Shown: positions 1 to 8,996 of the stretch, piece by piece
Numbering within the stretch: the stretch's first letter is position 1
Layout of the letters: every line of letters begins with the position of its first letter
Assembly: GCA_964634885.1 (NCBI GenBank)
Contig: CAZWLN010000020.1
Span: forward strand, 1 to 64,000
DNA: 64,000 bases
From: DAINRZ01 sp964634885
Lineage (GTDB): Bacteria; Bacteroidota; Ignavibacteria; Kapaibacteriales; UBA2268
Direction of reading: 5' to 3'
Position numbers and translations under genes: made by a program
The notes under the pieces: generated by a model
Databases searched by the model: none
What the model was told of the DNA's origin: nothing
What the model saw: only the letters and a program-made list of their open reading frames with translations

Positions 1-145
1 CGCCGCTCTCGAAGGAGTGCGACACCTGCACTCCCTTGTAAACCGCGAGCTGCTCGCCTGCGGCCCCCAGCAGGTAGTAAGTGAAGCCCCTTTCACTCCG
101 TGTTAAAACCCCTCTTTTCGTTACCTCGCATTGCCGCCAACAAGT
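1..145 (-). pseudogene. RHS/YD-repeat-like protein fragment, runs off the left edge
   Basis: Read on the minus strand, 145 to 1 is open and encodes a peptide containing FTYYLLGAAGEQLAVYKG, which resembles the YY-x-x-G-x-x-G-x-x-L-x-x-Y pattern of RHS/YD-repeat proteins. A TAA at 148-146 closes the frame upstream. There is no ATG, GTG or TTG between that stop and the RHS-like motif. The visible piece therefore looks like the broken 5' part of an RHS gene, or a gene whose N-terminus lies in another frame after a frameshift. Only about 48 codons are visible, so the family call is tentative. Confidence 0.35.
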
Positions 146-291
146 TTAGTTTGAAAACACTTACGTGGTGCTAATATAAGGAAAAGAAGAGACAAAGAAA
201 AGCAACTGTATAAAAAATAAACCTACACTTCTATGAATGTTATTCTTTTGACCAATGTGGGAGATATTCGTGCTTTACCAACTTTATAAAC

Positions 292-316
292 AAAAAAAGG
301 GGTCTTCCGATCCCTT
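292..316 (-). terminator. Rho-independent terminator after tRNA-Thr
   Basis: On the minus strand an AAGGG-A-TC / GA-C-CCCTT hairpin (7 pairs, one A-C mismatch) closes on a GGAA tetraloop and is followed by a run of T. It lies 17 bases beyond the 3' end of the tRNA gene, the right place to end its transcript. Confidence 0.7.
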
Positions 317-332
317 CTTTTATTTTCCCCAG

Positions 333-405
333 AGCCACCTGACGGACTTGAACCGCCGACCGGCTGATTACAAATCAGCTGCTCTACCAGCTGAGCTAAG
401 GTGGC
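333..405 (-). tRNA. tRNA-Thr (UGU)
   Basis: Minus-strand cloverleaf of 73 nt. The acceptor stem is GCCACCT/AGGTGGC, with a TAGCTCAGCTGGTAGAGCA D-arm. The anticodon stem GCTGA/TCAGC closes the loop TTTGTAA, so the anticodon is TGT (threonine). The T-arm contains GTTCAAGTCC. The discriminator base is T, and CCA is not encoded. Confidence 0.95.
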
Positions 406-448
406 TTAGCAGATTACAAAATTACGAACTTTTTCCCGATCCGCCAAA

Positions 449-1054
449 TTAATTTTTTATCATTTCAGGAAAAACTATCTCTTCAATCATCTGGCACCAG
501 ATGTGGCCGATCATTATATGCGATTCCTGAATACGCGCCGTGATGTCGCTGGGCACTACCACCGAGTAGTCACACTCGATGTTCAGCTTCCCGCCGCCGC
601 ATCCCAGGAGGCCTACAGTAACCATGCCCTGTTGTTTTGCCTTGGCAACGGCCCTGAGAACATTTTCGGAGTTGCCGCTGGTAGAGATGGCAACAAGGGC
701 GTCGCCTTTCTTACCGTATGCTTCTACGGCACGTGCAAAAACATTCTCAAAACCGATGTCATTGCCGCCGGCAGTCATGATGGACGGGTCAACGGTAAGG
801 GCGATTGCCGGAATGGCAGGCCTGTTGACACTGCTGCGATAGCGGATCACCATCTCGGCTGCAATATGCTGGCTGTCGGCTGCGCTGCCGCCGTTGCCGC
901 ACAGCAGTATCTTCCTCCCGCCGCGGACGACCGACGCAAGTTTGCGGCCGCTGGCTTCAATGGTTTTTATGCACGATTCCAGTACCCTGGTCTTGGTGAT
1001 GATGCTCTCGGTTATTATATCCGATACGTTTAACTTCATTTTATTGTTTTCCAT
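449..1054 (-). CDS. gmhA: Phosphoheptose isomerase GmhA (SIS domain)
   Basis: Sedoheptulose-7-phosphate isomerase makes D-glycero-D-manno-heptose-7-phosphate, the first step of ADP-heptose synthesis for LPS or S-layer glycans in the cytoplasm. The 201-residue product has the normal family length. The SIS signature CGNGGSAADSQHIAAE (about 52-67) carries the expected His63 and Glu67 metal ligands. TGGNDIGFEN-like and STSGNS phosphate-binding segments follow, and the C-terminal RIQESH supplies the remaining Gln/His ligands. The remaining heptose pathway genes (hldE/gmhB) are not nearby, but a glycosyltransferase is divergently encoded at 1240. The start ATG at 1054 is followed by a second Met (residue 6), so the true start may be a few codons later. 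Confidence 0.9.
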   Translation of the reverse strand: MENNKMKLNVSDIITESIITKTRVLESCIKTIEASGRKLASVVRGGRKILLCGNGGSAADSQHIAAEMVIRYRSSVNRPAIPAIALTVDPSIMTAGGNDIGFENVFARAVEAYGKKGDALVAISTSGNSENVLRAVAKAKQQGMVTVGLLGCGGGKLNIECDYSVVVPSDITARIQESHIMIGHIWCQMIEEIVFPEMIKN

Positions 1055-1239
1055 TGTACAATCCTATTTTTACTTGTTTATCAAAGAGCCTGAACTGTTC
1101 AGGCCACAGGATTCCATTTTCGATAATATCAAAAAACTAATAACGTACAAACCCTTAAATTAATTATTTTTTTAAAATTATTTATCATAATCATTTTATT
1201 TAATTTTGTAACTGAATGATGTTGTATGAAAGAGGTTAC

Positions 1240-2190
1240 ATGAGTATATCCGGTTTTACGATGCTGAAAAACGCTTCGAAGTTGTATTACCCGATCAAGC
1301 AATCGGTGATGTCCATCCTGCCGATTGTCGATGAATATGTCATTGCACTGGGTGACTGCGACGCTGACGACGATTCACGCAGGGAGATTGAAAGCATCGG
1401 TTCACCAAAGATAAAGATAATTGATACGGTATGGGACCTGGAGAAATACCCGCGGGGCATGGAACACGCCCACCAGACCGACATTGCTAAGGAAGCCTGC
1501 AGTGGAGATTGGCTCTTTTACCTCCAGGCCGACGAAGTGGTCCATGAGAAGGACCATCCGGCCATCGTCCGCCGCTGCGAGCAGTTCAAGGACGACAAAG
1601 AAGTCGAGGGCCTGCTTTTCAGCTATTATCATTTTTGGGGCGACTACAACCATTACCACACTTCACACGGCTGGTACCCCTATGAAGTCAGGATCGTAAA
1701 GAACGACCCCGTGATCCATTCATGGGAATCGGCCCAGTCTTTCCGGCGCATACCGGGCTTCGACGGAATACACTACCGGCAGCAGGAAGGTACCTTCAAA
1801 CTCAATGTGGCCAGAGTTGACGCTGCAGTCTATCACTACGGCTGGGTGCGCCCCCCGCATTACATGCAAACCAAGCGAAAAGCTTTCGACGTCAGCCACA
1901 GGGGTAAAACCGTTGCCGAAGAACGTTTCCGCGATGCCCCCAAAGAATTTGACTTCGGGCCGCTTAACCTGCTCGATGAATTTAAAGGGAGCCACCCTGC
2001 GGTTATGAAAGAGTGGATGGAGAGGTTTGACTGGGCCGATAAACTGCAGTACGACGGGCCTTCCAACCCTTACCGGCAGAAACACAAACATGAACGACTG
2101 CGGATCAGGCTGATGACGTTCATAGAGCAGAAACTCCTTGGCGGACGCCAGATATTTACCTTCAGGAACTATAACCTGTTGAAGAAGTAG
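1240..2190 (+). CDS. Family 2-like (GT-A) glycosyltransferase
   Basis: Predicted 316-residue cytoplasmic glycosyltransferase. The N-terminus (SISGFTMLKNASKLYYPI) opens like GT2 enzymes that bind a nucleotide sugar. A segment near residue 95 (LFYLQADEVVHE) sits where GT-A folds keep their acidic metal-binding motif. An ATG at 1240 is preferred over one at 1216 because AAAGAGG lies 6 bases upstream of it. A TAATTTTG -7-like element (1201-1208) also places a likely transcription start only just upstream. No hydrophobic anchor is seen. The acceptor and sugar are unknown. It lies divergent to gmhA, consistent with surface polysaccharide synthesis, but that link is inference. Confidence 0.75.
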   Translation: MSISGFTMLKNASKLYYPIKQSVMSILPIVDEYVIALGDCDADDDSRREIESIGSPKIKIIDTVWDLEKYPRGMEHAHQTDIAKEACSGDWLFYLQADEVVHEKDHPAIVRRCEQFKDDKEVEGLLFSYYHFWGDYNHYHTSHGWYPYEVRIVKNDPVIHSWESAQSFRRIPGFDGIHYRQQEGTFKLNVARVDAAVYHYGWVRPPHYMQTKRKAFDVSHRGKTVAEERFRDAPKEFDFGPLNLLDEFKGSHPAVMKEWMERFDWADKLQYDGPSNPYRQKHKHERLRIRLMTFIEQKLLGGRQIFTFRNYNLLKK

Positions 2191-2220
2191 TCCGGGATAA
2201 TATTATCTGTATAGCAGAAA

Positions 2221-2240
2221 GGACAGGCCTCAGCCTGTCC
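2221..2240. terminator. Hairpin between convergent genes (possible bidirectional terminator)
   Basis: GGACAGGC / GCCTGTCC is a perfect 8-bp stem with a CTCA loop, lying between the ends of the glycosyltransferase (+) and the hydrolase (-). The T-runs are short (TTTC on the minus side), so it may be a weak terminator or a dispersed palindrome. A near copy lies at 47125-47144, again between convergent genes. Confidence 0.5.
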
Positions 2241-2278
2241 CTCCTGTCGTTTATTCTGAATAATTGCAAACAGCAACT

Positions 2279-3397
2279 CTATTTTGTCTTCTCTTTCACC
2301 CAATCGGCAATGATGTCGAGGAACTTGTCGCAGAACTCTTTTTTCAGTGTCGAGTACTCTTCTACCTGTCCGGTGTTTGCTTTCTGGAACAGGTGGTTGG
2401 CGTCGGGCAGCAGTTCGATTGTACAGTCGTTGTTGCCTGCTTTTGCCATCGATTCTTTCAGGGCCGGTATGTTCAGGGCTGCTGGAACCTGTATGTCTTT
2501 GCCGCCGAAAAGAGCCAGTACTGGGACTTTAACTTTCACGAGCCAGTCAGACGGATTGCAGGAAATGAAATATTTGAACCAGGGGCTCAGCAATTGTTTG
2601 AGTGCATTGTCGGCAAGAAAGCGCCCGTAAACTGCCGGATTTTTTACACTTTTCTTCATGCTTTCCGGCAGGTATTCCACAGCCTTTGTCTGGAAGTCAA
2701 TCAGTTCCTTATGCAATTCATTCAATTTCAGGGAATCTTTCTCCAGGTCATAGTTACGTACATAGTTATAAACCTTGTTCTGGAAATCGATTATTGTAGC
2801 GAGGTCTGCCTCTTTCACTCCCTGTGCCCTGTTGATGGAAATTAACTGTGAGTTGATGATCGTATCTCCCCGGACAGCCGGGCCGGCCATCATGATACAG
2901 AAAGCAGGAGCAACGACAGGGTCGGCTCCGAGCATGGCAACGATGGCGCCGCCTTCGCTGTGGCCGAAAGCGCCGACCTTGTTCTTGTCGATCTCAGGCC
3001 TCGATTTCAGGAATTTAATGCCTGCGGCTGCGTCGTCGGCAAAGTCGCGGGTAGTAGCGGTCTTTGCTTCGCCTTTTGACTTGCCGAATCCACGGTCGTC
3101 GTACCTGAGTACAGCAATGCCGTTTTGAGCGAGCTTCTCGGCGATGACTTTAAACGGCTTGAATCCGGTAATCTCCTCGTCCCTGTTTTGCAGGCCGCTG
3201 CCCGTAATCAGCAATACTGCCGGAAAGGGGCCGTCCCCGGCGGGAATCGTGAGTGTGCCGTGCAGCTCGTTTGCCCCGTTTGTGAAAACAACTTCCTGGT
3301 CAGTAAACCTGCCTGTCTGGTCTTCCTTATTCTCACTATTACAGGAGATGGCTGTAATAGATAATAATAATATGACAAATAAATACTTGTTAATCAT
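2279..3397 (-). CDS. Alpha/beta-hydrolase lipoprotein (esterase/peptidase-like)
   Basis: A 372-residue exported hydrolase. The N-terminus is a lipoprotein signal (hydrophobic stretch then SITAISC, Cys19 as lipidation site), so it is probably anchored in the envelope. The alpha/beta-hydrolase fold is indicated by an oxyanion segment LLITGSG, the nucleophile elbow GHSEGG (about residue 147), the acid LFGGKDIQVP and the histidine PDANHLFQ near the C-terminus: a complete Ser-Asp-His triad. This combination is common in Bacteroidota proteins annotated as S9-like or acyl-CoA thioester hydrolase/esterase. The substrate cannot be deduced. It ends 38 bp from the hairpin at 2221-2240. Confidence 0.8.
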   Translation of the reverse strand: MINKYLFVILLLSITAISCNSENKEDQTGRFTDQEVVFTNGANELHGTLTIPAGDGPFPAVLLITGSGLQNRDEEITGFKPFKVIAEKLAQNGIAVLRYDDRGFGKSKGEAKTATTRDFADDAAAGIKFLKSRPEIDKNKVGAFGHSEGGAIVAMLGADPVVAPAFCIMMAGPAVRGDTIINSQLISINRAQGVKEADLATIIDFQNKVYNYVRNYDLEKDSLKLNELHKELIDFQTKAVEYLPESMKKSVKNPAVYGRFLADNALKQLLSPWFKYFISCNPSDWLVKVKVPVLALFGGKDIQVPAALNIPALKESMAKAGNNDCTIELLPDANHLFQKANTGQVEEYSTLKKEFCDKFLDIIADWVKEKTK

Positions 3398-3444
3398 TGT
3401 ATTCCCTTAATAAATTCAACTACCGGATGCAAAATTAATACAAA

Positions 3445-6327
3445 TTACCTGACGACGGTCAATGTTTTCACTGTGCTGATGTCCCCATTGTTGAAATGAA
3501 GGAAATAGATGCCGGGGGCAATGTCCGCTGTCGAAGCTTTTGTCCTGTGGAGTCCTGCCTGGAACGATCCTTTGCAGATGTCGGATACTTTCCTGCCGGT
3601 AATGTCGTGCAGGGAAATTTCAACCTGACGGTCGGAAGTAATGTAAAATTCTATCTCAGCCCCATCGGAGGCCGGATTGGGCCAGACAAGGGTAATGCCG
3701 TCGTCAGCGGCTTCAACCGGCCTGTCATGTACGCCGAGTGTTGAGGAGACTGCACGGGCATTCTTTGCAGACAGTGCAATGTCTTCAGTATTGTAGCCGG
3801 AGATAAGCGCAAAGCATACGAGCACCGAATCGCCGCTGTTAAGCCTGACAGGGCCGGCGCTGATGACCATCGAAGCATCGGTAGTGTCGCTGGCGGGACG
3901 TTTAATGCCGTTCGACAGCATATACCATTTCTCGCTTACATCATAGCCGTCGTAAATGCCGGGATTGTCTTCCGTACTGCCGTCGTTGTCGATGGCGAAG
4001 AAGTTCAGCGGCTGGCTTGTCAGCAGGATGGCTGCAGCTTTCGGGTAGGAACTGTCTGCCGTATTTATGTCATAGCCGATGGAGTCGGCATAATCGAAGT
4101 AAGTTACATTGGGCCTGCCCGACGGGCCAATATCCCAGTCAAAGAACAAGCCGGCAAAGAGGCTGTCGAAGTCTTCAGATGTATTATTATATATGTAATT
4201 GTTAATGAAAATGACGTTTTCGAGCCCCGGAGCCGAAGACTGGACTGCAGTCTGCTTAACTTTTACCCCTGCGTCCGAGAACCCGTTGTTGTCGTCTTCG
4301 AAGAATGCTTTGCCTACCAGAAGTTCATCGTTAAGCCTGCCGATGGAAAATACATCGAATGAATTGAACGATATGTCCTGGCCTCCCTGGGAAGAGGCAC
4401 GTGCAACGTTTGAAACCCTGCTCCTGTCAACACCGACCATCAGAGCTCCTTCGAACAGGAAACTGCTGCTGTTCTTGTACCTGAAACCGATACCCTGGCG
4501 GTTGCTCGGGTAGTCATTGAAAGCGAGGTTGCCGCGGCTGTTGAAAGTAACGGAGATATTATTGCCGTCCATGGTCCTGTACGACGGCCTGAGTACCATC
4601 TCGATATAGAGGCTGTTGATGTATTTGTCCCCGTCATAAATCTTGAACTCGATCGGCATGGTAAAGTCCACAGGAATATTGTCCGGTACGGTAAAAGAAA
4701 CGGACAGCGAAGGGTCTGTCTCATCGTCGGTAGCCATGGGGCCGACGGCAATCTCCGGTTTGTCGAAAGTCACTGCATTGGTTCCGAGGGCAGACACCAC
4801 AATCCTGGCATTGCCGATGGGTGAAAGTATATTGCGGAAGACCGGGGTGATCGTTGCAACATCGCCGGCATCGAATACGCTGTCCTTATTCGAATCGCTG
4901 ATTCCGTATTTGGTTAATACTACAGAGTAAGCATTCGCCATTGTCAGTGCTTTATATGCATTGACCCTGCCCCTGCCCATTTTCCTGGCATAATTGGGAT
5001 TGAGGGTATCGATGTTGTCGGACGAGGCCTTAACCCATTCAATCACCTGCACAGGGTTTAATTCCGGGTGCTTGAGCCTTACAAGGGCGGCAACCCCCGT
5101 AGCACACGGCGAGGCCATCGAAGTGCCGCTGAGCACTTCATACTCGTCACCGGGAATAGTGGACAGGATACTGGAACCGGGGGCAGAGACATCATTGGTA
5201 AGATGGTAGTTGGAAAAGCCCGATTTCCTGTCGTTGATGTCGGTCGAGACAACAGACATAATGCCGTCGTAAGCTGACGGGTAGAATTGGGCGTCGCTGT
5301 AGCTGTTACCGGCAGCCGCAACAATGACGGACCCGGAAGTTACTGCTGTAGTAATAATCTCCTGTTCGGCAAGAGAGTAGCCGGACCCGCCCCATGAACA
5401 GTTAATTACGTCGGCGCCGGCGGCAGTGGCGTAAAGTATGCCCTGGTAACCGTTGTATATCGATGAAGAGTATGTATTGTCCGAACCGACCTTTGCTGGA
5501 ATGAGTTTCACATTGCAGGCAACCCCTGCAATGCCTGCCCTGTTGTTCTGGACGGCAGCGACAATGCCTGCCACATGCGTGCCGTGCCTGTTACCGGGCA
5601 TGGGGTCATTGTCGTAGCCCAGGGAGTCGGAACTTACTAAGTCCCAGCCCCTCCAGTCGTCCACAAAGCCGTTTTCATCGTCGTCGATGCCGTTTGTGGA
5701 TTTGTCCTGGTTGTTGGCGTCTTTGCCGGTTTCTCCGGGATTGCTCCAGATGTTGTCTTTAAGGTCAACATGGGTGTAGTCAACGCCGGAGTCAACAATG
5801 CCGACGGTTACGGAACTGCCCGCAGGCACTAAGGGCCAGGCGTCCATGGCCTGAATCATCGGCAGGCTGTACTGCTCGGCCAGTAGGGAGTCGTTCGTCG
5901 TTTCGATAAATTCACGTTTGTAAACCGGCTCGGCATATTCAACAAAGGGCAGTGTGCTGACCTTGGAAGCGAGAAGCGCCGGTGATATATCAGCCGAATA
6001 CTCAATGACGGCTATTCTTTCAATGCTTTTCAGCATAGGGAAGATTTTTGTTCTTGACAGTTCAATGAAGGCATTGCCCTGAACGCTGTGTTTTTTGTAC
6101 ATTGCCTGCAGGAGATTGTCTGAGACATAGGCATAGCAGCGGTGTTTGCCGACGATTGGCGCGAGTTCGCCGAGGGCATTGTCCCTGCCTCCCGCTTTCC
6201 ACTCGCTGTAAACAGGAGAGCCTTCGGTAAATTTGACTACAATACGTCCTTCGATGCAATTATCCTGTGCAAAGGCGTCAACTATTCCGAGCAACAACAG
6301 ACTGAAAAAAATCGTAAAACTCTTCAT
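3445..6327 (-). CDS. Secreted subtilisin-like (S8) protease with T9SS sorting domain
   Basis: 960 residues. A signal peptide (1-20, ending AFA) is followed by an inhibitor-like propeptide (about 22-150). The S8 catalytic domain has Asp179 (GIVDSGVD), His248 (HGTHVAG), oxyanion Asn341 (AAAGN) and Ser403 (SGTSMASP), so it should be active. About 400 residues of beta-rich region follow, and a C-terminal type A sorting domain begins at LVWPNPASDGAEIEF. Such proteins cross the outer membrane through the type IX machine and lose the C-terminal domain. It is probably an extracellular protein-degrading enzyme. The gene stands alone, with about 290 bp of AT-rich divergent promoter region before 6614. 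Confidence 0.92.
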   Translation of the reverse strand: MKSFTIFFSLLLLGIVDAFAQDNCIEGRIVVKFTEGSPVYSEWKAGGRDNALGELAPIVGKHRCYAYVSDNLLQAMYKKHSVQGNAFIELSRTKIFPMLKSIERIAVIEYSADISPALLASKVSTLPFVEYAEPVYKREFIETTNDSLLAEQYSLPMIQAMDAWPLVPAGSSVTVGIVDSGVDYTHVDLKDNIWSNPGETGKDANNQDKSTNGIDDDENGFVDDWRGWDLVSSDSLGYDNDPMPGNRHGTHVAGIVAAVQNNRAGIAGVACNVKLIPAKVGSDNTYSSSIYNGYQGILYATAAGADVINCSWGGSGYSLAEQEIITTAVTSGSVIVAAAGNSYSDAQFYPSAYDGIMSVVSTDINDRKSGFSNYHLTNDVSAPGSSILSTIPGDEYEVLSGTSMASPCATGVAALVRLKHPELNPVQVIEWVKASSDNIDTLNPNYARKMGRGRVNAYKALTMANAYSVVLTKYGISDSNKDSVFDAGDVATITPVFRNILSPIGNARIVVSALGTNAVTFDKPEIAVGPMATDDETDPSLSVSFTVPDNIPVDFTMPIEFKIYDGDKYINSLYIEMVLRPSYRTMDGNNISVTFNSRGNLAFNDYPSNRQGIGFRYKNSSSFLFEGALMVGVDRSRVSNVARASSQGGQDISFNSFDVFSIGRLNDELLVGKAFFEDDNNGFSDAGVKVKQTAVQSSAPGLENVIFINNYIYNNTSEDFDSLFAGLFFDWDIGPSGRPNVTYFDYADSIGYDINTADSSYPKAAAILLTSQPLNFFAIDNDGSTEDNPGIYDGYDVSEKWYMLSNGIKRPASDTTDASMVISAGPVRLNSGDSVLVCFALISGYNTEDIALSAKNARAVSSTLGVHDRPVEAADDGITLVWPNPASDGAEIEFYITSDRQVEISLHDITGRKVSDICKGSFQAGLHRTKASTADIAPGIYFLHFNNGDISTVKTLTVVR

Positions 6328-6578
6328 AACAATTTTCGTATTATTATTAAAAACATTAAGTATATAGACAAATTAGAAAGGAAAATGTTACATAAAAAAG
6401 ACAGAAAAAGAATGGCCGGAGATAATTTTGTTAATGAACGTTTTATGATGGATAATGCAACCCCACGGAGGACAGTAAACAAAGGCCCGCACCGGCAGCG
6501 GACGAAGGGTAAACCAAGATAAATCAGCTTTTTATAAAATGATGACAGATGTTTAACACTTATTTTGGAATTAATTCG

Positions 6579-6586
6579 TATTTTTG
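6579..6586 (+). promoter_or_regulatory. TAnnTTTG-type -7 element
   Basis: TATTTTTG fits the Bacteroidota housekeeping -7 consensus TAnnTTTG. No good TTG is found 19-21 bases upstream, so only half of the promoter is convincing. If real, transcription starts near 6593, which excludes the ATG at 6584 and supports the start at 6614. Confidence 0.4.
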
Positions 6587-6613
6587 AAGTATGTTAAAGT
6601 TAAAGGTGAATTG

Positions 6614-6799
6614 ATGAGTTCTTATAAAAATATAGCTTCTTTTATTATTGCGATAGTGATTTCAGTACTGATTTTCGTATTATTCCTGAAATTATTCTCC
6701 TTTGCGCTTAGCGTAATATTCAACGTGGTATTTATAGTAATCATACTCGTGGTTGCCCTTCCCTTGTGGGTGATAATAAAAAAGAAGTTCTTTAAATAA
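6614..6799 (+). CDS. Small hydrophobic membrane protein, function unknown
   Basis: A 61-residue protein dominated by hydrophobic residues. One long or two close membrane segments span about residues 5-52, and the C-terminus is basic (KKKFFK). The start at 6614 is chosen over 6584 because AAAGGTGA precedes it by about 5 bases and a -7 element overlaps the earlier ATG. It is not recognisable as a known family. It precedes the barrel gene at 6827 by only 27 bases and may be co-transcribed with it. Confidence 0.6.
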   Translation: MSSYKNIASFIIAIVISVLIFVLFLKLFSFALSVIFNVVFIVIILVVALPLWVIIKKKFFK

Positions 6800-6826
6800 C
6801 GGTTCTTCTCATAATCGAAAGCGTAT

Positions 6827-8095
6827 ATGAAGAAAATCTTCTACCTTGCTCCCGTTCTGTTCCTGGTTTTCTCCTATGTATCGAAACCTGCGGCAAGCCC
6901 CTACCTTGTTGACCTGGCAAAGTCGTTTTCTAAAGACATTTTCCAGACGAACGGAGTGGCTTACATGAAACCCGTCGTCGAGGTTGTAAACTCTGTTTCC
7001 AACTCGAGGTTTTTCAACAGCGCTTTCATCCCGCGGGAGGTGGACAAGCCCTATTTCAAGGTCAGCCTCAACGGCATGATGGGTTTTGTACCGGACAGCA
7101 AAAAGACATACTCGCCCAAGCTGCCCAATCAGCAATTGACTTTAGATGAAGCGCAAAAGTACTTTGACATTTCGACTTTGAGCGTAAAAGATACTGCCGG
7201 ACTAATTTATCTGGTATTCAAAGGGATGATGTATGACGGATTGCAAGACGGCAGCATCCAGGTTCCCCAAAAGTCGGCCACCGCTCTCGGGCACCTCAAA
7301 TCGGGCATACCGATGCCTGATTCGGTTCTTTTGAATCTATTCCACAATCTATCAATCGGTAGCTTGAAACTTTATAATTTCCTCCCCCAGAACTTGAAAG
7401 ACACTATGGATGCACTTCTAATAATGTTCCCTGACTATTTCACAATGGCGGAGGGGGCTAACCTCAGTCAGTTGTTTGCAGGCGTGCCCCAGGTGGAAAT
7501 CGGTTCTTTCTATGGCACCGAATTGCTTCTCAGGTTCATTCCCCCGGTTAACATGGGAGAAACCGTCGGTGACTTCGCTTTTTGGGGTATCGGCCTGAAA
7601 CACAATATTTCGCAGTATTTTAACTACAGCGACAAACTTAACGACAGGCTGTTCGACCTGTCGGCGCAGGTGGTCTATCAGGGCACCAGTCTCGAGAACA
7701 AGATTGGGATTACACAGGCTGAACTGAAAGCAAACGCCACCATCTGGGATTTCAATATACACGCCAGTAAGAGCTTCGAGGACATCATCGACATTTACAC
7801 AGGTATTTCCTACGAGATCATAGATATTTCCACAGAATATAAATACTTCCTCCCCGTGGAATTGCAATACCAACTCGGACTGAGGAAATATGACCCCGTA
7901 TCGGGGCAGTTGGTTACAGATCCGCCGGAGTACCCCGGCGACACCGATCCCCAGACAGCCAAACTGTCGATGAGTAATACCAATTTCAAATGGATCGGCG
8001 GCGTCTCACGCCAGTTCGGCAACTTCGGCATCCATGCCGATTTCAGCATCAGTACAATCAATTTGATTACACTTGGCATTGAATATATATTTTAA
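6827..8095 (+). CDS. DUF6588-like outer-membrane protein
   Basis: 422 residues with a signal peptide (about 1-22, LFLVFSYVSKPAAS). The second half is rich in alternating aromatic/polar beta-strands. Its LLLRFIPPVNMGETVGDF stretch, followed by FWGIGLKHNI, resembles DUF6588 proteins, which are predicted beta-barrels of Bacteroidota and Chlorobiota. It ends in GIEYIF, a C-terminal aromatic as expected for a Bam-assembled barrel. The role is unknown. folD begins 15 bases after its stop, so read-through into the metabolic operon is possible. Confidence 0.65.
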   Translation: MKKIFYLAPVLFLVFSYVSKPAASPYLVDLAKSFSKDIFQTNGVAYMKPVVEVVNSVSNSRFFNSAFIPREVDKPYFKVSLNGMMGFVPDSKKTYSPKLPNQQLTLDEAQKYFDISTLSVKDTAGLIYLVFKGMMYDGLQDGSIQVPQKSATALGHLKSGIPMPDSVLLNLFHNLSIGSLKLYNFLPQNLKDTMDALLIMFPDYFTMAEGANLSQLFAGVPQVEIGSFYGTELLLRFIPPVNMGETVGDFAFWGIGLKHNISQYFNYSDKLNDRLFDLSAQVVYQGTSLENKIGITQAELKANATIWDFNIHASKSFEDIIDIYTGISYEIIDISTEYKYFLPVELQYQLGLRKYDPVSGQLVTDPPEYPGDTDPQTAKLSMSNTNFKWIGGVSRQFGNFGIHADFSISTINLITLGIEYIF

Positions 8096-8110
8096 TCCAC
8101 CGGAGGACAA

Positions 8111-8995
8111 TTGTTACTTATAGACGGAAAAAAAATCTCTGCCGACATCAAGCAGGAATTGAAGGAAAAAGCAGCCGCGCTGTTCGAAAAATACGGAGTC
8201 AGGCCGGGCCTTGCAGTTTTACTCGTCGGCAATGACCCTTCCTCGGCCGTATATGTCAATTCAAAAGAAAAAGCATGTGCACTACTGGGCTATAATTCCA
8301 CGATAATCAGGAAACCGGAAGACACTCCCGAAGAAGAAGTCCTGGCAATTGTCCGGCAGTGGAACGAAGACCCTGCCATTCACGGCATCCTCGTCCAGTC
8401 GCCAATGCCGGGACACATAGACGAACACAAGGTTGTCGCCGCAATCGACCCGGACAAAGACGTGGACGGATTCCACCCGATGAACATCGGAAGGCTGGTA
8501 ATCGGTATGCCCGGTTTCGTGTCCTGTACTCCTGCCGGCATAATGGAACTGATCAAACGCAGTAACATCAAACTCAAAGGCAAGCACGTGGTCGTTCTCG
8601 GACGCAGCAACATCGTAGGCAAGCCCATAGCAAACCTCCTCTACCAGAAGAATCCGGACGCCAACGCCGTCGTTACGATTGTCCACACCGGCGCAGAAGA
8701 CATGAGGTACTACACTAAACAGGCCGATGTCCTCATTGCAGCCATAGGCTCGCCGAACAGGATTAAAGCAGAGGACATTAAAGAAGGCTGTGTCATCATC
8801 GACGTAGGAATCACCAGGGTGGAAGACCCCTCGCTCGAAAAAGGTTACAGGCTCGTTGGCGACGTCGATTTCGAAAGCGTAAAGGACAAGGTCTCCGCTC
8901 TTTCACCGGTTCCCGGAGGAGTGGGCCTGATGACGATTGCCATGTTGATGACCAATACTTATATTTCAGCGGTGAACCACCTGGGTGCAGTTTAA
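8111..8995 (+). CDS. folD: Bifunctional methylene-THF dehydrogenase/cyclohydrolase FolD
   Basis: Cytosolic one-carbon enzyme that interconverts 5,10-methylene-THF and 10-formyl-THF using NADP+. The 294-residue product has the usual length. Tyr48-xxx-Lys52 (YVNSK) matches the catalytic Tyr50/Lys54 pair of the E. coli enzyme. VQSPMPGH, DKDVDGFHPMNIGRL, the Rossmann motif GRSNIVGKP and PVPGGVGLMTIAML are all present. The start is TTG, preceded by CGGAGGA at 5-base spacing, and no in-frame ATG gives the full N-terminus. It is followed after one base by the pseudouridine synthase, forming a tight unit with that gene and the permease. Confidence 0.95.
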   Translation: MLLIDGKKISADIKQELKEKAAALFEKYGVRPGLAVLLVGNDPSSAVYVNSKEKACALLGYNSTIIRKPEDTPEEEVLAIVRQWNEDPAIHGILVQSPMPGHIDEHKVVAAIDPDKDVDGFHPMNIGRLVIGMPGFVSCTPAGIMELIKRSNIKLKGKHVVVLGRSNIVGKPIANLLYQKNPDANAVVTIVHTGAEDMRYYTKQADVLIAAIGSPNRIKAEDIKEGCVIIDVGITRVEDPSLEKGYRLVGDVDFESVKDKVSALSPVPGGVGLMTIAMLMTNTYISAVNHLGAV

Positions 8996-8996
8996 G

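Noticed and set aside
255..452. Reading frame of 65 codons on the plus strand
   Set aside because: It runs antisense through tRNA-Thr and its terminator.
503..1033. 176-codon plus-strand reading frame
   Set aside because: Antisense to gmhA, whose catalytic motifs are intact.
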